Assembly (NCBI RefSeq): GCF_014269395.1
Contig: NZ_JACOGK010000011.1
Location: forward strand, 1 to 64,000
Direction of reading: 5' to 3'
Length of the DNA: 64,000 bases
DNA from: Megasphaera hominis
GTDB lineage: Bacteria; Bacillota; Negativicutes; Veillonellales; Megasphaeraceae
Under the pieces are notes generated by a model that was given only the letters and a program-made list of their open reading frames with translations, had not been told where the DNA came from and searched no databases. Each line of letters starts with the position of its first letter. Position 1 is the stretch's first letter. Both the position numbers and the translations under genes were made by a program. Below are positions 16,850-25,234 of the stretch, one piece after another.

Positions 16850-18957
16850 TGAAGGACGAAACGAGACGGAAGCTGACCTGTGCACTAGCCCTTCTGGCCG
16901 GTTTTTCCTTTGGACCGGCTGTACCGGTCGCGGCCGTGTCACGGGATATGCTCCACGACGTAAGCGGTGAAATCGCCTCCCTGCGTCAGGCCCGGGATGA
17001 AATTATGTACTACCACCAGGCCCAGGCAGATGTGAAACGGGCCCGTGCCGATTTAGCTGAGGCCAAGGCGGGTCTTGCCGAAGCGCGGCGGGGCCGGGCC
17101 GAAGCAGCGGCCAATCTAAAGCAGGTTCGGGACAACCTGGCAGCTGTACAGAAACAATTGCAGGCTGCGCAGCAGGCCCTGGTGACGGCACAGCAAATCA
17201 GCAGTCAGCGTACGCAACAGGCTTTAGCAGCCCAGCGGGCGGTAGCCGCTTTGGCCCCGTCTGTCTGGCAGGCCCAGGCTGAGCGCGACGCCAGACAAAG
17301 ACAGGCGGAAGCACTGCAAGCTCAGGCCGACGCCTTAGACCGGGAAGCTGAAGCGCAGGAAGCGGCACAGGAGGCAGACCTGGAAGCCAGGCGGGTGGCA
17401 GCCGTACAGCAGGCGCTGGCCGCCGTCAACTATGAACAAAACCGCCTCCTCGATGCGGAAGACATGGTCAACGACGCCATGGATCAGCTCGATAGTGATG
17501 ATAACGGTACGTCCCGGGAATGGGAGGCCCAGATGGAAGCCCTGTCGCGGCAGACCGAGCAGGCGGAAGCAGCTCTTGAGGGAGCCGAACGGCGCTTGGA
17601 TGAGCTGCAGGAACAGCTCGATGCCCTCGTCGACGCACGGGAACAGGCAGAGGATGCCGAACGGGATGCCCGGGAAACCGTACGGGAATATACGCAGGAA
17701 GTAGCAGATCTAAAAGGCGAAGAAGCACAAGGTAAAAAGGACGTTCAAGAAGCAGCTGCCTATGATGCCGAAGCGGCCCAGTGGCTGACGGACGCCGAAG
17801 CCTGGCAGCAAAGTGCCCTTAAAGAATCACAGCGCGCTGACTATGCCCTGGCTCATTTTGGTGAAGGTGCCGGCTGGCAGACCGGCCTTGAGTACGACAG
17901 CTGGCACGGTAAGGGCTCAGGCTATCAGCTCTACGTGCCCTATTCCTTCTCTGAGCAAGGCAGAATCCGCAACCGCCGCGTTGACTTTGGCCTGACGACA
18001 GGTTATATTACGTCGGATACGCATTTGAGCCATGACCATGTTGCCGGCTGGACGGATACACAAATCAGCGCGACACTTCACAATGACCACAAACAAAATA
18101 GCATCCGTTATAATCTGACCCTGAACCTGCCGACAGGGCAGAGTGAATTTTATCAAAATTCCATCGTGCCGGAGGACCTGGGCCGTTTTACGGATTTTGG
18201 TTCCGGTTTTCAGGTGACACCGGGCATTGATGTAATCCATCATTTTACGGAACGGGACAGCCTGACCGGGAGCCTGCAATATACATTCCGGTCGAGCTAT
18301 GAGTACTCTCGCGAAGTGCCGGGGACACGGGTCAATCCGGGCAACGTCTTCCGCCAGGAGCTTTCGTATCTCCATGCCGGAGAAAAAGCCCAGTACCGCC
18401 TGGGCCTGGCCCATACGCAGACGGCCCGGTCCGAACAGGATCTCTTTGAAGAACGGCAGCTGGCCGAGGCCGGAGAAGCACCGGCTCTGGGCAACCTCGA
18501 TCACCGGGGCCTGGGCCGGCCCTGGCAGCGGGCAGGCCGCTTGTCCTATAAGGACGGTGACGACTGGGAAGCCACGTATTTTTATAATAACCGCATTACC
18601 GATCGGGACGAGCTTTCCTTCTTTGGCCTTTGGAATCTTACCGGTGCTGCTTCAGGTTACCGCTCCCAGGCCGTTCACCGCAGCGGCTGGGGTGCCGGCT
18701 GGCGTCATCACATGAATAAGACCATGGACTGGCATGTAGGGGCAGCCTACAAGGATGTTACGTCCGGCTGGGACCCCTTGCGGCGTGAGCTGAACACAGG
18801 CGAATACAAATACTATTCCCTTCTCTTCGGCTGGAGCTGGCAAATGGGCGAAAAGGAAAAAATCAGCCTCGATGGGGAACACTATCGGCGCGAGGAAAAA
18901 TTCGGCGACGATTACGAAGGCTGGAAAATGCTGTTTACGTATAATAAGACCTTGTAG
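16849..18957 (+). CDS. exported coiled-coil protein with C-terminal outer-membrane beta-barrel
   Basis: About 702 residues, no family recognised. It has a signal peptide (hydrophobic CALALLAGFSFG, cleavage near VAA-VS). Residues about 30-320 are a long Ala/Gln/Glu/Arg-rich coiled coil with repeated AEA/AQA heptads. Residues about 330-702 are rich in alternating aromatic strands ending with Tyr, Trp or Phe (TGLEYDSWHG, YQLYVPYSF, YSLLFGWSWQMG, WKMLFTYNKTL), as in outer-membrane barrels. Inside the pel operon, where PelB (TPR plus porin) and PelC would be expected, it is the natural candidate for export through the outer membrane; that role is inferred. Two ATGs (16846, 16849) are possible; the second is better spaced from AAGGAGG. 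PelG's stop overlaps it. Confidence 0.75.
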   Translation: MKDETRRKLTCALALLAGFSFGPAVPVAAVSRDMLHDVSGEIASLRQARDEIMYYHQAQADVKRARADLAEAKAGLAEARRGRAEAAANLKQVRDNLAAVQKQLQAAQQALVTAQQISSQRTQQALAAQRAVAALAPSVWQAQAERDARQRQAEALQAQADALDREAEAQEAAQEADLEARRVAAVQQALAAVNYEQNRLLDAEDMVNDAMDQLDSDDNGTSREWEAQMEALSRQTEQAEAALEGAERRLDELQEQLDALVDAREQAEDAERDARETVREYTQEVADLKGEEAQGKKDVQEAAAYDAEAAQWLTDAEAWQQSALKESQRADYALAHFGEGAGWQTGLEYDSWHGKGSGYQLYVPYSFSEQGRIRNRRVDFGLTTGYITSDTHLSHDHVAGWTDTQISATLHNDHKQNSIRYNLTLNLPTGQSEFYQNSIVPEDLGRFTDFGSGFQVTPGIDVIHHFTERDSLTGSLQYTFRSSYEYSREVPGTRVNPGNVFRQELSYLHAGEKAQYRLGLAHTQTARSEQDLFEERQLAEAGEAPALGNLDHRGLGRPWQRAGRLSYKDGDDWEATYFYNNRITDRDELSFFGLWNLTGAASGYRSQAVHRSGWGAGWRHHMNKTMDWHVGAAYKDVTSGWDPLRRELNTGEYKYYSLLFGWSWQMGEKEKISLDGEHYRREEKFGDDYEGWKMLFTYNKTL

Positions 18958-18969
18958 AAAGGGGAGTTT

Positions 18970-19962
18970 ATGAGAAATATTCTATCGGCCTGCCTCGTAG
19001 CCGGCAGTCTCGTGACACTGCTCCTGAGTGGCTGTGGCCAGGCGGCAGCTACAGCAGATACGGCAGTAAATCCTAAGCAGGAAATGGTCACTCTGGCAGC
19101 GGAGCTGCGGCACTACAGCCGGCAGCGACAGCCGTCCTTCCAGCTCGTTGGCAACGGGGCAGCAGGCCTCCTGGAAGTGACGCCGGACAATCCGCCAGAA
19201 GTAGCCGCTCTCCTGGTCCACAGCCTGGATGGCTTTCTGACGGAGTCTGTCTTTTATACGGAAAAGGATGGTCAGGACCAGCTCCAGGCGGCCGATACGG
19301 CGGCGTATCTCCAAGAAATCCTGGCGATTCCCCTGGCTGCGGATAAGGCCGTGTGGACTCTCGACTATGTCCGGGAGCAGGCCCTGCAGCAGGAAGATGA
19401 GGCCTTAGGCAAAAAAGCCGGCTACGTGAGCATGGCCGTAGGGAATAAGAATCTGGACCGCCTGCCCAAAGGGAAGGTGCCGCATGTAAACAGCCGGGAT
19501 ATAGAGACCGTACAAGAAGCGAAAAATTTCCTCTTTCTCCTCAATCCGGAGCATTTTGCGAGCCGGGAAGCCTATTTGGCAGCCCTTAGGAACACACCCT
19601 ATGATGTGCTGGTTCTGGATCTTGAGGCCAATGATGGTACTCTGACGGCTGCTGATGTAGCGTCTCTCAAGGAAAAGCCTCAAGGCGGCAGGCGTCTCGT
19701 CCTTTGCTACCTGAGCGTCGGTGAGGCCGCTACGTACCGGCCGTACTGGCAACAGGAATGGCAGAGACAGCGGCCGGACTGGATTGCCGAGGCGAACACG
19801 GCCTGGCCGGGCAGTTATCGCGTACGCTATTGGCGGCCTGAATGGAAACATATTCTCTACGGCAGTCCTGATGCCTATCTGGACCGTATCATGGCCAGCG
19901 GCTTTGATGGTGCCTTTCTGGATGTGATGGATGGCTGGCAAAGTTTTTTACCGCCTGAGTAA
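18970..19962 (+). CDS. lipoprotein with GH114-like (PelA hydrolase-type) domain
   Basis: 330 residues. The N-terminus is a lipoprotein signal (VTLLLSGC, lipid on Cys22). The C-terminal part (about 180-330) shows a TIM-barrel pattern of the GH114/endo-alpha-1,4-polygalactosaminidase type: VLVLDLEANDG, RRLVLCYLSVGEAATYR and FDGAFLDVMDG, with acidic residues where catalytic ones lie. This domain is the N-terminal hydrolase of Pseudomonas PelA, here a separate protein, likely trimming Pel polymer in the periplasm. The first 170 residues are not recognised. It ends in LPPE soon after the last strand, so the barrel may be short. Last gene of the tight operon, 12 bases after the barrel gene. Confidence 0.75.
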   Translation: MRNILSACLVAGSLVTLLLSGCGQAAATADTAVNPKQEMVTLAAELRHYSRQRQPSFQLVGNGAAGLLEVTPDNPPEVAALLVHSLDGFLTESVFYTEKDGQDQLQAADTAAYLQEILAIPLAADKAVWTLDYVREQALQQEDEALGKKAGYVSMAVGNKNLDRLPKGKVPHVNSRDIETVQEAKNFLFLLNPEHFASREAYLAALRNTPYDVLVLDLEANDGTLTAADVASLKEKPQGGRRLVLCYLSVGEAATYRPYWQQEWQRQRPDWIAEANTAWPGSYRVRYWRPEWKHILYGSPDAYLDRIMASGFDGAFLDVMDGWQSFLPPE

Positions 19963-20062
19963 GGCACGTTACGGCAGGCGGAATAAAAGATAAATAGAAC
20001 CTGCTATGACGTTACGGGCGCCGGCAGGAAATCAGTTCGTATGGTATACGAGGGATAGGATT

Positions 20063-21412
20063 ATGGTGCAGGAACGACAATTTACATTACTCATCGTCGG
20101 GGCAGCTGCCCAGCGCAAGCAGCTGGCCGAGCTGTTGCAGGGACACTTTGTGCTGATTGAGCGGGATGACGGCCTTAGTGGTGCGGCAGCCTTAGTAAAA
20201 GCAGCCCGCGTCGATGCGGTAGTCATCATTTTGGCAAAGGGTCAGGAGCTGGCCGATTTTCAACAGCTGCACGATGACCCGGAATTTCACCGCCTGCCAG
20301 TCGTGTTTTTGGCAGAGCAGGTCAGCGCACAAAAAATGGAAGAAAGTTTTTCCGTAGGTGTTTTCGATATCATTCCCCTGCAGGCAGGCCCCCTGTTTTT
20401 ACAGGCCCGTTTTGCCCGGCTGCGCTATGTGCTGCAAAGCAACAAAAATACGGCTTTGTTGCAGAGCCTTATCCGGCGGGCTATGAAGCAGGAAGACCCT
20501 GATCAGGTATTCTTGCACTTTCTGCGGTACTTGGGACTCATGACCGAAGCAGAACGGGCGTATATTTTTGAAGGCAACATTCAAAATCCGTATACGTGGA
20601 GCAAGGATCGCAACTATTCTCCCGGCCGGCGTAAGCTTGAGCGGACAGATTACGTAACAATGCGGAAAATCCTCAACCGGCTCTTTGCCCGTTATGGCAG
20701 TCTGGCCATTGAAAACGTGGAACAATGCCTGTGTGCAGACGACGAGAAAAAGCAGTTCCGCCGTCTGGGCATCCGCAATATCGTCGCCGTGCCGGTAGAA
20801 TTCCATAACCGGCGCCTGTGCGTCATCAGCCTGGAAAACGTGCCTGCCCGTAAGCTGCGGGAAGTACGGCACTTGCTGGAACAGATGGTAACACCTCTTA
20901 TCATGATGTTTGCCAATCGCAATACGGTCTTTCATTTGCGGGCCAACAGCGCCATCGACCAGATGACGGGAACGCTAAACCGCAATGCCTTTGACCGCGT
21001 CGGCTTGGAACTGAATCCCAGGGAAAGTATTGGCGTCCTCTTTGCAGATATTGATAACCTGAAAAAAGTGAATGATGAAAGCGGCCATGCCTGGGGGGAC
21101 CGTCTCATTTGTGACGTAGCCGAAGCCCTCCTGCGTTTCCGCCATGGCGGGAATGTCTTTCGCATTGGCGGCGATGAATTCGTCATCCTTTGGCAGGGCC
21201 TGACGGAAAGACAATTCCAGCAAATGGGACGGCGCCTGCGCTCGCAGCTGGCAGAACGCAATCTGGAATTGTCCCTTGGCTTTTACTGGGCTCCAGACGT
21301 CAGGCAGGGCTTTGACGCCGTGATGGACAAGGCCGATCAGGAAATGTATAGCGAAAAGCAGCGGCACCGTCTTTTGGAGGTGCGTGCCAAGGGAGAAGGC
21401 AGGACCTGTTGA
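20063..21412 (+). CDS. diguanylate cyclase (pseudo-receiver, GAF-like, GGDEF)
   Basis: 449 residues. Residues 1-125 look like a response-regulator receiver but lack the phospho-acceptor Asp (VDAVVIILAKG at that strand), so probably not phosphorylated. A GAF-like middle domain (about 150-300) precedes a full GGDEF domain with FADIDNLKKVND metal/substrate residues and intact GGDEF at 369-373. The position of the inhibitory site reads RHGG, not RxxD, so product inhibition is unlikely. It should make c-di-GMP. The ATG at 20063 follows GAGGGATAGG; an upstream ATG at 20006 is less likely. It lies 100 bases after the pel operon on the same strand with no clear terminator between, and is a paralogue of the 25235-27754 gene. 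Confidence 0.85.
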   Translation: MVQERQFTLLIVGAAAQRKQLAELLQGHFVLIERDDGLSGAAALVKAARVDAVVIILAKGQELADFQQLHDDPEFHRLPVVFLAEQVSAQKMEESFSVGVFDIIPLQAGPLFLQARFARLRYVLQSNKNTALLQSLIRRAMKQEDPDQVFLHFLRYLGLMTEAERAYIFEGNIQNPYTWSKDRNYSPGRRKLERTDYVTMRKILNRLFARYGSLAIENVEQCLCADDEKKQFRRLGIRNIVAVPVEFHNRRLCVISLENVPARKLREVRHLLEQMVTPLIMMFANRNTVFHLRANSAIDQMTGTLNRNAFDRVGLELNPRESIGVLFADIDNLKKVNDESGHAWGDRLICDVAEALLRFRHGGNVFRIGGDEFVILWQGLTERQFQQMGRRLRSQLAERNLELSLGFYWAPDVRQGFDAVMDKADQEMYSEKQRHRLLEVRAKGEGRTC

Positions 21413-21548
21413 TCCCGTACGTCTATACGTGGGGATATAGAAACAGTTGCCCATGGGGGAGAACTCATACTGATGCTTTGGGAAGAGCATGTTTGTGTAA
21501 AGTGAAAGTAACGACAGAGCAGGAAGATACCTGTATGGGAGAATTGCT

Positions 21549-23213
21549 ATGAAACAGGAAAAACAAGCAGTAACAGAACTGATCAGCACGTGCCTGGAAC
21601 AACTGCCGGGAGGGGTCATCATTTCCCGGGAAGAACCACTAGGTGAATTAGTATATATCAATCAATACGTCGTCGATTTTTTTGACTGCCGCAGCAAAGA
21701 GGAAGTTTACCGTTTGGCAAAGCATAACCTTCTGGGCCTGGTCCCGCAGGAGGAACGGGAGACACTCAGGAAGATCATGTACGCTGACCGCCAGTGCACG
21801 GCGGCTCCGCTGCACATGCGCTATACGCTCGGTACGCGTACAGGCCGCCTGCGTCATGTCGATGTGCTGGACTATATCGTAGAAATGGACGCTGGTGAAC
21901 GGCTTCATTATCTTTTCAGTGTGCCTGGCGATGATCCTGTCCTGACGCAGGATGCCTTATCGGGTAAGCGCCGCTTTCTCACGTATACCAGGCAGATTCC
22001 CCAATTGGAAGCAGCCCGTCAGTCCATACCTGATTTGGCTATTTTATCCTTTCACATCGACCACTATAAGATGTATGCCATGAAATATGGCAGTGAAGCT
22101 ACGGAAAAGATGGTCCTTCGCTGTGCCGCACTGGTACAGGAAATCTTTGCTCATACGTTTCTCTTTTCCCTGTCGGAGGAACGCTTTGTTTTCCTGGCCC
22201 ATGAAGACGCACTGGAAGAGAAAATTTGCCAGGCCCAAGCTCGTATGCGGAGTGAATTTCCCGATCAAATTGTCATGTTCCACTTTGGCATTTACCGTCT
22301 CCATGAGCCTGGCGAAGACCTGAATCGTGCAATCACCTGGGCAGAACTGGCCTGTGACAATATTCGCGATGAGGTGTCTGCCTGCTATGAGGAATGTACA
22401 GCACCCTTGCGGGAGGAAATACAGATCCGCCGTCACGTGGTCAGCCATATTGATGAAGCCATTGAAAAGGGCTGGATTCGCCCGTATTATCAGCCTGTAG
22501 CCTGGGCCGGGGATTTGACCTTGCACGGCTTTGAAGCGCTGGCCCGCTGGCAGGACCCGCACTACGGTATGCTCCTGCCGGACACGTTCATTAAGGCTCT
22601 GGAAGACTCCCATCAAATCGATAAATTGGACCAGTATATGATTACCTGCATCTGCCGGGAGTACCGGCAGCGTGTCGATTTGGACTTGCCTGTATTTCCT
22701 ATTTCTCTTAACCTGTCGCGCCTGGATTTCTTTCTCAGCGATGCCTTTCAGGTTCTGGAAGACAATGTCAGTTGCTATGATGTACCGCGGGAACTGATCC
22801 GTATCGAAATCACAGAAAGCCTCATGATCGGTGATGCCGGCCGTATGGAAGAGGAAATCAGTCGTTTCCGCGACGCCGGTTACCAGGTCTGGATGGATGA
22901 TTTCGGCAGCGGCTATTCGTCGCTTCATACGCTGAAAAGCTATACCTTCGACATGATCAAGCTGGACAAAGAATTCATCCGCCCCTTTACGGATAAAGGA
23001 CGGCGCATTGTCACCAGTATCCTGGCCATGAATCATGTCCTGGCCGTACCGACACTGGTCGAAGGGGTAGAGACGTGGGACCAGCTGGCCTTCCTGCGTA
23101 AACGGGGCTGCGAGCTGATTCAGGGGTATCTCCTGGGGGCTCCCATGCCTTATGAAAAAAGTCTGGAAAATTTCAAGCGTATCCAACAGCGCCTGCACGA
23201 CGGTAACACATAA
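21549..23213 (+). CDS. c-di-GMP phosphodiesterase (PAS, degenerate GGDEF, EAL)
   Basis: 554 residues, cytosolic. A PAS-like sensor (about 15-130) is followed by a GGDEF-like domain whose signature is lost (SEERF) and by an EAL domain. EAL catalytic blocks look complete: EAL at 329-331, NLSRLDF, IEITES, MDDFGSGYSSL, IKLDKEF, EGVET and QGYLLG. It is therefore likely an active hydrolase of c-di-GMP to pGpG. It is a full-length paralogue of the next gene, with the EAL motif at the same residue number. Confidence 0.88.
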   Translation: MKQEKQAVTELISTCLEQLPGGVIISREEPLGELVYINQYVVDFFDCRSKEEVYRLAKHNLLGLVPQEERETLRKIMYADRQCTAAPLHMRYTLGTRTGRLRHVDVLDYIVEMDAGERLHYLFSVPGDDPVLTQDALSGKRRFLTYTRQIPQLEAARQSIPDLAILSFHIDHYKMYAMKYGSEATEKMVLRCAALVQEIFAHTFLFSLSEERFVFLAHEDALEEKICQAQARMRSEFPDQIVMFHFGIYRLHEPGEDLNRAITWAELACDNIRDEVSACYEECTAPLREEIQIRRHVVSHIDEAIEKGWIRPYYQPVAWAGDLTLHGFEALARWQDPHYGMLLPDTFIKALEDSHQIDKLDQYMITCICREYRQRVDLDLPVFPISLNLSRLDFFLSDAFQVLEDNVSCYDVPRELIRIEITESLMIGDAGRMEEEISRFRDAGYQVWMDDFGSGYSSLHTLKSYTFDMIKLDKEFIRPFTDKGRRIVTSILAMNHVLAVPTLVEGVETWDQLAFLRKRGCELIQGYLLGAPMPYEKSLENFKRIQQRLHDGNT

Positions 23214-23442
23214 GTCCCTGTGTATATTAGTTATATATTAGTATATCATATATAATACTTCCTTTTTTTGAGAGGCTATAGTATAGTAAAGTTCTGAGTA
23301 GTTTTTGTTATATAGCATTATGACGCGTTGACGTGTACACCTGAGCTATATACCAACCAAAAGACCTGCTTATGCCACGGCGTATAGCGCAAACAGCGCC
23401 AGGCCGGGATTTGTATACGAAGCAGGTTTTGAAGGAGGTTTC
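23214..23442 (+). promoter_or_regulatory. long AT-rich then structured leader of the second EAL gene
   Basis: The first 70 bases are AT-rich with several TATA-like -10 candidates. Bases 23364-23427 form a nested inverted repeat: ACCTGCTT (23364) pairs with AAGCAGGT (23420), CGTATA (23381) with TATACG (23414), and GCGC with GCGC around AAACA. The stem ends a few bases before the AAGGAGG ribosome site. It could be an RNA switch, a translation-control hairpin or an operator. It does not match a known class that I recognise; only local CGCAAA and GGCC words recall the c-di-GMP-I aptamer. Confidence 0.5.
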
Positions 23443-25119
23443 ATGACAGAGCAAGCAATAAAAGACCGCCAGGCCGTAGCTAAGGGTTTGGAATGCATCC
23501 CAGGCGGCGTTGTCATCTTTCGGGGAAATGAGCAGGGGGAATTGCTCTATGCCAATCCCTATGTAATAGACTTTTACGATTGTGCCAACGAAGCAGAATT
23601 TAAAGCCTTCACCGGTAATACTATTTATACTATGGTACGTCCGGAAGAGCAGGAAAACCTGCGCCAGTGCTTACGGGAAGAACGGACCGGGCCGGCTGCA
23701 TATTACCGCATGCGTTATACAGCCTGCACTAAAAAAGGACGGCTCCGGCACCTCGATGTTATCGACCGGGTCGTACAGACGGCAGCAGGAGAGCTGCTGC
23801 ATTACAGCGTGACACTGCCTGTATGGGATAATGAAGTAGGCCAGGATGCCATGACTGGCACAACGCGCTTTTTGACCTATGCCAGCCAGTTTTTGGCCTT
23901 TTATCGCCATGGCACGGCTATGCCGCCCATGAGCCTCATCTTTTTCAATATTGAGCGTTTCAAGCTCTACAATATCAAATATGGTATTGATGCGGGCAGC
24001 CAGCTCCTGGCCCGCTGTGCAGCTGTGCTGCAGGAAACCTTTGCCAATGATTTCGTCTTTTGTATTTCCGACGATCGCTTTGCCATCCTGACAGAAGCCG
24101 GACAGGTGCGCGAACGCGTCACAGCGGCGCGAAACGTTCTGCGCCAGGATTTTGCCGACCGTGTCGTAGCCTTTCACTTTGGCTGTTACCGGATTACGGA
24201 CCCGGCAGAAAATTTACACCAGGCACTGGATATGGCACGTCTGGCCTGTGAAAGCATCCGTGGCAGTGTAGAAACGTACTTTTGCGAAGGAACGAAGGAC
24301 CTGGCTGCCGGACTGGACCTGCGTGCGTATGTCGTCGGCCATATTGACGAGGCTGTAGAAAAGGATTGGATACGGCCGTATTATCAGCCTGTAGTGGCGC
24401 TTTCCGGCCTGCGCCACGTGGGCTTTGAGGCGCTGGCCCGCTGGATTGATCCGGTCCACGGCCTGATTATGCCGAAGCATTTTATTTCGGCCTTAGAGGA
24501 TTCCCAGCAAATTGACAAGCTGGACCGTCATATGATCCGGGCTGTTTGCCGGGAATACAGGCAGCGCGTCGATGCAGGCGAGACCGTTCTGCCTGTGTCG
24601 GTCAATTTGTCACGCCTTGATTTTCTTCTTTGCAATGCCTACGAGGTGCTGGAAGAAAATGTCCGCGCTTACGGCGTGCCACGGCAGATGCTGCGCGTGG
24701 AGCTCACAGAAAGCCTGCTCCTCGATGAGGGCGAACGCATCAAAGAAGAAATAGCACACCTGCGCCAGGCAGGATATGAACTCTGGATTGATGATTTTGG
24801 CAGTGGCTATTCTTCGTTGAATACGTTAAAAAATTATGATTTTGATGTAGTAAAATTGGACCGCATGTTTTTGGAGCCTTTTACCGGGAAGGCAAAAAAA
24901 ATCTTAGGAGCTGTCCTTTCTATGAACCAAGCCTTGGGGATACGTTCCTTAGGGGAAGGCTTAGAGACAACCGATGAACTGCGATTTTTCTGCCAGACCC
25001 GTTGTGAACTGGCACAAGGGTATTTACTGGGCCGGCCTCTTCCCTACGAAGAAAGCTTGGCAGAATGTGCAGAAAAACGACAGTGTATACGCCAGAATAG
25101 AAACTGCCTCCCAGGCTAG
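23443..25119 (+). CDS. c-di-GMP phosphodiesterase (PAS, degenerate GGDEF, EAL), paralogue
   Basis: 558 residues with the same three-domain plan as the previous gene. The GGDEF signature is lost (SDDRF). EAL motif at 329-331 with NLSRLDF, VELTES, IDDFGSGYSSL, VKLDRMF, EGLET and QGYLLG, so probably active. PAS-region residues differ more than the EAL domain between the two copies, which fits different input signals. The RBS AAGGAGG is directly downstream of a strong hairpin. The following gene starts 115 bases later. Confidence 0.88.
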   Translation: MTEQAIKDRQAVAKGLECIPGGVVIFRGNEQGELLYANPYVIDFYDCANEAEFKAFTGNTIYTMVRPEEQENLRQCLREERTGPAAYYRMRYTACTKKGRLRHLDVIDRVVQTAAGELLHYSVTLPVWDNEVGQDAMTGTTRFLTYASQFLAFYRHGTAMPPMSLIFFNIERFKLYNIKYGIDAGSQLLARCAAVLQETFANDFVFCISDDRFAILTEAGQVRERVTAARNVLRQDFADRVVAFHFGCYRITDPAENLHQALDMARLACESIRGSVETYFCEGTKDLAAGLDLRAYVVGHIDEAVEKDWIRPYYQPVVALSGLRHVGFEALARWIDPVHGLIMPKHFISALEDSQQIDKLDRHMIRAVCREYRQRVDAGETVLPVSVNLSRLDFLLCNAYEVLEENVRAYGVPRQMLRVELTESLLLDEGERIKEEIAHLRQAGYELWIDDFGSGYSSLNTLKNYDFDVVKLDRMFLEPFTGKAKKILGAVLSMNQALGIRSLGEGLETTDELRFFCQTRCELAQGYLLGRPLPYEESLAECAEKRQCIRQNRNCLPG

Positions 25120-25234
25120 AGGCGGAGAAGTAGAGAAAAAATGCGATGGGACCTCGTTTTTCCCACCTCTTTTTTCCAGGGAAACGGCATGGGCTGTAGG
25201 TGAGCAGCCTATGGGACTGAGTGAGGGTATAAGG

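Noticed and set aside
22044..23198. Minus-strand open frame of 384 codons opposite the first EAL gene
   Set aside because: Shadow of the EAL domain; no ribosome site or motifs.
23364..23442. c-di-GMP-I (GEMM) riboswitch
   Set aside because: CGCAAA and GGCC words are present, but the first hairpin with GNRA loop and the second GG..GGGU half are missing; reported only as an unassigned structure.
24974..25234. Longer start for the third cyclase gene
   Set aside because: It would overlap the preceding EAL gene by 146 bases and add 87 residues absent from the paralogue; GAGGG before 25235 is a better start.
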